From positions 1 to 14,872 of the forward strand of contig CANKNP010000094.1 of NCBI GenBank assembly GCA_947483545.1: DNA of 14,872 nucleotides. The letters run 5' to 3'. This stretch comes from Deltaproteobacteria bacterium. GTDB taxonomy: Bacteria > Myxococcota > UBA796 > SXON01. The notes below the pieces were generated by a model that saw only the letters and a program-made list of their open reading frames with translations, ran no database searches and was not told the origin of the DNA. Made by a program: the position numbers and the translations under genes. Below are positions 9,894 through 14,872 of this stretch, one piece after another. How positions within the stretch are numbered: position 1 is the stretch's first letter; every line of letters starts with the position of its first letter.

Positions 9894-11116
9894 ACCTCAC
9901 CCGGCCAATGGCCTTGGGGCGAGTGCTCGGCTTGCGTCGAAGGCGGCGGGATCGCCGTGGCGTGGCCCTCCTGCTTGTATTGGCCGCGATCATGACGATG
10001 ACCGTGCTCGTCACCGACATCAGCTTTGGCGCGCGGGTTCGGACCTTGACCGCCGTCCACAGTCGTCAGCAGACACAGGCGTATTACCTCGCCAACTCAG
10101 GCATCAGCATCTACCGGCTGATCCTCATGGCGAACGCCCAGATCGCGCGCCAGCCGATGTACAAGGCCGCGATGGAGGCGATGGGCATCCCCTCTGGCGA
10201 CGGCCTCTGGAAGATGATCCCTTTCATCAACACCGGGCTTTTGCGCATGGTCCTCGTCGCAGACGGCGGTGACATCGAAGACGAGGACGCCGAGGAATTT
10301 TCGCAGAGCGGGCAGGTGAGCGACGAGGTCATGGAGGAGAGCCGGGCGGAGGGCGGTCATTTCTCCAACCGAAACTTCTTGGACTTCGAGGGAGACTTCT
10401 CGGTAAAAGTACGGGGGGAGGATTGCCGCGTGAACGTAAACCAGCTGGCGACCCGGGACAGCGCGACGGCGGTTCAGACCACCGTCACGGGGCAGCAGCT
10501 CGCGGGCTTGATGACGGGTGAGGAGAACGACCAGTGGCTGCGGGACCGCAACCTCGACAAGTGGGACCTGATCTCGAACCTCGCGGACTGGGTAGACGTG
10601 GACGATATGGTGTCCAGCGGAAAGGGAAGCTATGAAGATGATTATTACAATCGCAGCGAGAGCCCCTACCTCGCGAAGAACGCGAAGTTTGACACGCGCG
10701 AGGAGATTCGCCTGGTCGAAGGCTGGCAGGACGAGGTGTTCGCCAAGTACGGCGAGCAGATCTCGATCTACGGGGCCGGCAAAATCGACATCAACTGCGC
10801 GGATGACGACGGGCTCAAGGGCCTCTGCAAGGGCAACATCACAGGTTGCAACGACGAGATGGCCGAGCGCTTCGTTCAGGCGTTCCACGAGGCGGAGCTG
10901 ACGACCGCGTTCACGTCCGGCACGACCTTCGTGCAATGGTGTGACGCGAACGGGTTTGCCGTTAGCAACGCGCAGCTCGCCAGCATGATCACCACCAAGA
11001 ACACCGTCTTCACGCTCACCTCGACCGGCCTCGTCGGCGACGCGAGCACGACCATCACCGCCGTCGTCGATTATTCGACGGACATCGGCAAGATCCTTTT
11101 TTGGAAGGTGGAGTAG
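9890..11116 (+). CDS. gspK: Minor pseudopilin GspK
   Basis: Largest minor pseudopilin, at the very tip of the pseudopilus, 408 residues. The leader is 24 residues from the TTG start, Arg-rich, cut after RRG before VALLLVLAAIMTMTVLV. Position +5 is Leu instead of Glu, as is usual for GspK. The large C-terminal part carries the typical YYLANSGISIYRLIL segment and GspK-type features: EDCRVNVNQL, a DWVDVDD stretch, NRSESPYLAKNAKFDTREEIRLVEGW, and GKIDINCADDD followed by a Cys-containing helical region. An alternative start is ATG 9908, still ahead of the cleavage site. The stop lies two bases before the gspL ATG. Confidence 0.95.
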   Translation: MNLTRPMALGRVLGLRRRRRDRRGVALLLVLAAIMTMTVLVTDISFGARVRTLTAVHSRQQTQAYYLANSGISIYRLILMANAQIARQPMYKAAMEAMGIPSGDGLWKMIPFINTGLLRMVLVADGGDIEDEDAEEFSQSGQVSDEVMEESRAEGGHFSNRNFLDFEGDFSVKVRGEDCRVNVNQLATRDSATAVQTTVTGQQLAGLMTGEENDQWLRDRNLDKWDLISNLADWVDVDDMVSSGKGSYEDDYYNRSESPYLAKNAKFDTREEIRLVEGWQDEVFAKYGEQISIYGAGKIDINCADDDGLKGLCKGNITGCNDEMAERFVQAFHEAELTTAFTSGTTFVQWCDANGFAVSNAQLASMITTKNTVFTLTSTGLVGDASTTITAVVDYSTDIGKILFWKVE

Positions 11117-11118
11117 CC

Positions 11119-12735
11119 ATGGCGCTCGTATTTGGCATCGACACCGGGAGCTGGCGCGTGCGCGTGGCCAGCAAAGAGGGCAGCTTCGGGCGCTTTGCGC
11201 TGCGCGACGTGCAGGAGATGGCGGCCACGGAGGTCGTCGGCGAGTCGCTCTCGTACTCGGACCCGGTCGCCGCGTTCCGGGCGAACGAGCCGGGCTGGGA
11301 CAGCGCCGAGCGTGTGGTCGCCTGGCCGCTCGACGAGGGCGTGGTCCGGCTCGTGAAGCTGCCGTTCGTGGATCGTGCCGCCATCGCGCGCGCGTTGCCC
11401 GCCGAGATCGAGGCCCAAGCGCCCTACGATCTGGACGAGATGCAGCTCGTCACGCATGTCATCGACGCGAAGGATGGACACAGCCGTACGCTCGCGTTCG
11501 TCGCGCCGATCGAAGGGTTGAAGGCCCGGATCAAGGCGTTTGACGCGGTCGGGAGCGATCCGAAGCAAGTGGTGTTCGACGCGCAGGCCATTGCCGCCTG
11601 GGCCGAAGGCGCCGGCGCGAAAGGCACGCAGGCGATCATCGACGTGGGGCATCAGCGCACGCTGATCACGCTCTGCCAGGGCGGCGCGCTGATCGGCGCA
11701 AGGGCCGTCGCGAGCGGCGGGGCGCTGTTCACCGAGCGTCTCGCGACCGCCGCCGGTTGCTCCCTCGCCGACGCGGAGGCGCTGAAGCACTCGCTCGCGG
11801 TGCCGGGGGTGACCACGGTCGAGTGGGAGGATCGGACGGACGCAGGTGTCGGTCTCCCGCCCGAGCAGGCGCTCGCCGAAGCGGTAGACGACTGGGCCGC
11901 CGAGGTGCGCGTGGAGTTGATCGCGCTTGAGGACGAGAGCGGGATCGGGGTGGACGAGCTCGTCCTGGTGGGCGGGAGCGCGCGCCTCGAAGGGCTCGCC
12001 GAGCGGCTGGGCGTGCGCGTCGGGGTGCCCGCGCGGACGGCCACCTTGCCGGGCGGATACGGCCCCGAGTGTGCGCTGGTGCTGGGCCTCACGCGCATCG
12101 CCGCGGGCGAATCGAAGGCGACCGACCTGCGAATCGGCGAGCTGGCCTACCATGGGCACGCGGACACGCTGTGGAACTTCTTCGCAGCGGCCACCCTGGG
12201 GACGGGCGTCGCGATGATCGCGGCGGTGGCGATGTTTGTCGTGCAATTCACCGATGCGCAGGGCCGGCTCAACGAGCTGGATGGCAAGATCGCCTCGACG
12301 GTCACCGACACGTTCCCCGACGTGGCGGCGGACCGGCTGACATCGCCCTCCATCTCGCTCGCCATCATGTCGGAGAAGGTCCTCGAGACGACGACCCGCG
12401 TCGATGCGCTGGGCAGCACGGTCTCAGGCGTCCCGCCGACCCTCGACATGCTCAAGGCGCTGACCGAGCATGTGCCGCCGGTCAACGTCGCCCGGATCGA
12501 CGTGAAGGAGCTGAACATATCGGAGGGCGCGGTCACGATGAAGGCCGAGACCGACACCTACGAGTCGGCCTCCCAGATCGAGGCGGCGCTACAGGAGGAG
12601 CCCAGGTTCAAGGGGGCGAGGAAGGCCGATGAGAAAAAGGTCGGCGAGGCGCTGAGCTTCTCGCTCACCATCCCGCTCGGCGAGGAAGAGGAAGCGCCGG
12701 TCGAAGAGGGCGCTGCCCCCGGGGAGGAAGGATGA
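11119..12735 (+). CDS. gspL: Type II secretion protein GspL
   Basis: Inner-membrane protein that recruits the ATPase GspE and pairs with GspM. The 538 residues begin with an actin-like cytoplasmic domain (FGIDTGSWRVRVAS at the start, DVGHQRTLITL near 175, ELVLVGGSARLEGLAERLG near 280-295), the PilM-like fold known for GspL. One membrane span follows (about 351-377, LWNFFAAATLGTGVAMIAAV), then a periplasmic ferredoxin-like domain and a Glu/Pro-rich acidic tail. It is longer than the roughly 400 residues of enterobacterial GspL, mostly through the cytoplasmic part and tail. ATG 11119 has GGAG 5 nt upstream; an upstream in-frame TTG at 11101 is less likely. Confidence 0.94.
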   Translation: MALVFGIDTGSWRVRVASKEGSFGRFALRDVQEMAATEVVGESLSYSDPVAAFRANEPGWDSAERVVAWPLDEGVVRLVKLPFVDRAAIARALPAEIEAQAPYDLDEMQLVTHVIDAKDGHSRTLAFVAPIEGLKARIKAFDAVGSDPKQVVFDAQAIAAWAEGAGAKGTQAIIDVGHQRTLITLCQGGALIGARAVASGGALFTERLATAAGCSLADAEALKHSLAVPGVTTVEWEDRTDAGVGLPPEQALAEAVDDWAAEVRVELIALEDESGIGVDELVLVGGSARLEGLAERLGVRVGVPARTATLPGGYGPECALVLGLTRIAAGESKATDLRIGELAYHGHADTLWNFFAAATLGTGVAMIAAVAMFVVQFTDAQGRLNELDGKIASTVTDTFPDVAADRLTSPSISLAIMSEKVLETTTRVDALGSTVSGVPPTLDMLKALTEHVPPVNVARIDVKELNISEGAVTMKAETDTYESASQIEAALQEEPRFKGARKADEKKVGEALSFSLTIPLGEEEEAPVEEGAAPGEEG

Positions 12736-13304
12736 ACCCCCTCAAGGAGCGCTTCTCCCAGCTCGTCGCGACGATGAGCCCGCGGGATCGGGCCCTGTTC
12801 ATGGGCCTCGTGCTGATGGTCTACGGTTCGCTCCTCGGCGGCGTCTGGTACTTTGGGAGCGGGGCGCTCAGGGACGTGCGATCGCGCATCTCCGACAACG
12901 AGCAGACCCTCGCGATGCTCGCCGGGCTCGCTTCGGACCAAGCGAGCGCCGCCACCGAGGTCGAGCGCATCGAGGCCGAGCTGAAAAGAAACGCTGGCAC
13001 GGATCTCTCGACGTACGTTGAGAAAGCCGCGCAGAAGTTGGGTATCTCCACGAGCCTGCAGGTCCGGGAGAGGGAGACCACCGCCGACGGAAACCTGGAG
13101 AGCAAAACCTATTCGGTGGAGGTCCAGAAGGTCACCCTGCAGCAGGTCAAGGACTTCCTGTATGAGTTGGAGAGCACAGGCTACCCGCTCAAGATCACCG
13201 GCGCACGATTCAAGACCACGCTGCTGGCCGGGGTGAAGGCGCTCAACGTCTCTCTGGACGTGACAGCGTTCAAGCTGATCACCCCCGACGTGGAGGCCCC
13301 ATGA
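12732..13304 (+). CDS. gspM: Type II secretion protein GspM
   Basis: Bitopic inner-membrane partner of GspL, 190 residues. A short cytoplasmic N-terminus with MSPRDRALFMGLVLM leads into one membrane span (about 20-42), then a predicted coiled-coil (about 48-85). A periplasmic ferredoxin-like domain with VTLQQVKDFLYELES follows. The ATGA overlap with gspL and a strong GGAGGAAGG just upstream (12723-12731) support the start. Sequence conservation is low in this family, so the call leans partly on size, topology and position between gspL and gspN. Confidence 0.9.
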   Translation: MNPLKERFSQLVATMSPRDRALFMGLVLMVYGSLLGGVWYFGSGALRDVRSRISDNEQTLAMLAGLASDQASAATEVERIEAELKRNAGTDLSTYVEKAAQKLGISTSLQVRERETTADGNLESKTYSVEVQKVTLQQVKDFLYELESTGYPLKITGARFKTTLLAGVKALNVSLDVTAFKLITPDVEAP

Positions 13305-14572
13305 TCCGGCTCGCGCTTTATTCTTTCACGGGCATGATGGCGTCGAGCGCAGGGTTTGTGCTCGGCCTGTATTTCACGTTTCCCAGCGACGCCGCCATCA
13401 CCTATTTGACCTACGAGGTGGATCGGGCCTCGAACCACGAGTTTGGCATCTCGGCGGACAGCTTGCACCCCTGGTGGGGCTTGGGGGTTTCGTTCGACAA
13501 CTTGACCGTCTACAACGTGAAGCGCGGCAAGCGTGTCAAGGACCAGCCACAGGTCTACGATCGCACCCCGCTGGTGCAGTTCGACGCGCTCGGCGTGCGC
13601 CTCTCCCCGTTCAGCTTTCTCACCGGCAAGCAAGGCTACGCATTCAGCGCCGACATGCTCGGCGGCGATCTTTCCGGGTTGTACGCGTTCAGCGCGGACC
13701 TCGTCGATCTGACCTTCGACATCGACTCCCTGGATCTCTCCCAAATCGGCAGCGGCAGCACCGAGAACATCCTGAACCTCGTCGGCGGGCTTGGGGGCGA
13801 GGCGGATCTCCACATCGATCTCAAGGAGATCAAACAATCGACCGGCACCGTGGCGTTGAGCATCAAGGAATTTGGCATCGCGGCCGGCTCGAAGATGAGC
13901 GGTTTTGAGCTTCCCGAGACCAAGTTCAGCACTGCCCGCCTGGGATTTGAGGTCCGCGAGGGCAAGATGACGGTGACCGAAGGCACCTTCGAAGGCGACA
14001 TCATCACCGCGACGCTCTCCGGCGATGTGACCATGAACAAACGTTTTGGCCGCTCCCGCAACAAGCTCGATCTCGCGTTTACGCTGCCCGAGGACATGCA
14101 GAAGCTGGCCGACGCCGTCTCGCCCACGCTCAAACGCTCCAAGGACGACGAAGGCCGCTACCACTGCTCGGTGCAAGGCACCATCTCCGCCCCCTCCTTC
14201 CGCTGTGGCAAGGGGATCACCCCCAAGACGACGACCCGGGACGGTGGCATCGGACCGATGAGCGACGGGCCCATCATCGGGGAGGGCCCAGGGGCCGGCG
14301 GCAACAGCGAGCTGTCCGACGAGGAGCGCAGGGCCAAGCGGGAGGAGCGCATCCGGGACCGCCGCGAGCGGCTGCGGAAGCGCCGCGAGGAGCAGGGGCT
14401 CACGCCGATGTCCACCCCCGAGCGGCCAAACCTGCCGTTTGATCCCGGCGAGGATGGGCCGATGATCGATGATCCGCCTGGGCTTGATCAGCGGTTCCAG
14501 GATCCCGAGGATTTGCCGGAGGATGTGTTCCCGCCGGATCCGATGCCGGAGCCTATTTATGAGGATGAGTAG
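13301..14572 (+). CDS. gspN: Type II secretion protein GspN, AsmA-like, extended
   Basis: Accessory T2SS protein at the end of the operon, probably inner-membrane anchored with a periplasmic AsmA-like beta domain, as in the GspN type found in deltaproteobacteria and Leptospira. The 423-residue product has an N-terminal membrane segment (about 4-28). A repetitive beta-rich region follows (about 45-310, with GVSFDNLTVYN, ADMLGGDLSG, KMSGFELPETKFS and EGTFEGDIITATLSGDVTM). C289 and C302 near its end could form a disulfide. The C-terminus is unusual: a strongly charged Arg/Glu helix (about 337-365), then a Pro/Asp/Glu-rich tail to the end. It has a four-base ATGA overlap with gspM and GGAGG 4 nt upstream. 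No gspO follows in the window. Confidence 0.88.
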   Translation: MIRLALYSFTGMMASSAGFVLGLYFTFPSDAAITYLTYEVDRASNHEFGISADSLHPWWGLGVSFDNLTVYNVKRGKRVKDQPQVYDRTPLVQFDALGVRLSPFSFLTGKQGYAFSADMLGGDLSGLYAFSADLVDLTFDIDSLDLSQIGSGSTENILNLVGGLGGEADLHIDLKEIKQSTGTVALSIKEFGIAAGSKMSGFELPETKFSTARLGFEVREGKMTVTEGTFEGDIITATLSGDVTMNKRFGRSRNKLDLAFTLPEDMQKLADAVSPTLKRSKDDEGRYHCSVQGTISAPSFRCGKGITPKTTTRDGGIGPMSDGPIIGEGPGAGGNSELSDEERRAKREERIRDRRERLRKRREEQGLTPMSTPERPNLPFDPGEDGPMIDDPPGLDQRFQDPEDLPEDVFPPDPMPEPIYEDE

Positions 14573-14806
14573 GGAGCGGGTGTGTGTCGGTCGCGGACCG
14601 GATCGAACATAACTGAGGGGCTCAGAATTGTTCGGTGGTCAGTCCGGGAGGGTTCGGGCGACGCCGAGGCCCACATTCGGGTAGGAAGATGTGTCCGTGG
14701 CGAACGCCGCCGAACGGTTGGACACGGTCGCGTACCCCAAGGAGCATAGGTAGACTCTTAGCGCAATACCGGCACGGGCCCGGCTTGTTTCTGAAAGCCC
14801 CCATTC
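14573..14806. other. Non-coding region after gspN
   Basis: No gene recognised. Short inverted repeats CGGTC-GCG-GACCG (14588-14600) and CTGAG-GGG-CTCAG (14613-14625) lie 15-53 nt after the gspN stop, but neither is followed by a T-run, so they are only weak terminator candidates. A 60-codon minus-strand ORF (14622-14804) runs into the intron domain V and is not convincing as a gene. Part of this region may be the intron's 3' end (domain VI) or its 3' exon on the minus strand. Confidence 0.45.
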
Positions 14807-14839
14807 AAACCGTGCTTGCGGTTTTCCCGCACACGGCTT
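14807..14839 (-). mobile_element. Group II intron domain V (intron extends off the right edge)
   Basis: Read on the minus strand this is a domain V hairpin. The lower stem is AAGCCGTG with CACGGTTT, the AGC catalytic triad sits opposite GTT with the characteristic G-T wobble, a two-base AG bulge follows, and the upper stem TGCGG/CCGCA is capped by a GAAAA loop. At 33 nt it closely matches the roughly 34-nt consensus. The intron's 5' part, including any reverse transcriptase ORF, would lie beyond 14872. The 3' intron end should lie leftward on the + coordinate axis; I cannot fix its position, and domain VI is not clear. A truncated relic is possible. Confidence 0.72.
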
Positions 14840-14872
14840 TCCAACGGTCTTCGTGGGGCAGCTTCGGAGAGA

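Noticed and set aside
14588..14625. Operon terminator after gspN
   Set aside because: Two small hairpins of 5 bp without T-tracts are too weak to call.
14622..14804. 60-codon minus-strand ORF at the right end
   Set aside because: It starts directly after the intron domain V, has no recognised motif or clear ribosome site, and is better explained as intron or exon flank sequence.

Overview
The window is a GC-rich stretch carrying one near-complete type II secretion system (T2SS) operon on the + strand, in the order gspC-D-E-F-G-H-I-J-K-L-M-N. The gene order is the classical proteobacterial one. Several traits suggest a myxobacterial or other deltaproteobacterial-type organism (Myxococcota or a relative): strong GC bias, a long GspD with Ser/Gly and Pro-Glu low-complexity inserts, a PDZ-type GspC, and a large AsmA-like GspN. 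That assignment is inference; no rRNA or other marker is present. gspO (prepilin peptidase) is not in the window.

Layout. 1-360: upstream region with no convincing gene, full of perfect palindromes, plus a small AT-rich island with a 13-bp inverted repeat (226-238) that could be the operator/promoter zone. 361-14572: twelve gsp genes, mostly touching or overlapping by 1-4 nt (D/E, G/H, I/J, J/K, L/M, M/N), so the operon is tightly coupled. The only loose places surround gspH. Its 5' part carries a block of strong inverted repeats (7381-7544). The gap to gspI (8285-8535) is filled with three copies of a REP/BIME-like palindromic repeat. 14573-14872: non-coding tail ending in a minus-strand group II intron domain V, so an intron probably extends beyond the right edge.

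How the genes work together. GspD is the outer-membrane secretin. GspC links it to the inner-membrane platform (GspF, GspL, GspM). GspE is the cytoplasmic ATPase that drives assembly of the pseudopilus, made of major pseudopilin GspG with the H-I-J-K tip. GspN is an accessory inner-membrane/periplasmic protein. Together they export folded periplasmic proteins through the secretin.

The machine itself is a known system. The less explained content is in the repeat islands bracketing gspH, the competing hairpins upstream of gspC, an acidic low-complexity insert in GspI, Ala instead of Gly at the prepilin cleavage site of GspI and GspJ, the C-terminal extension of GspN, and the intron fragment.
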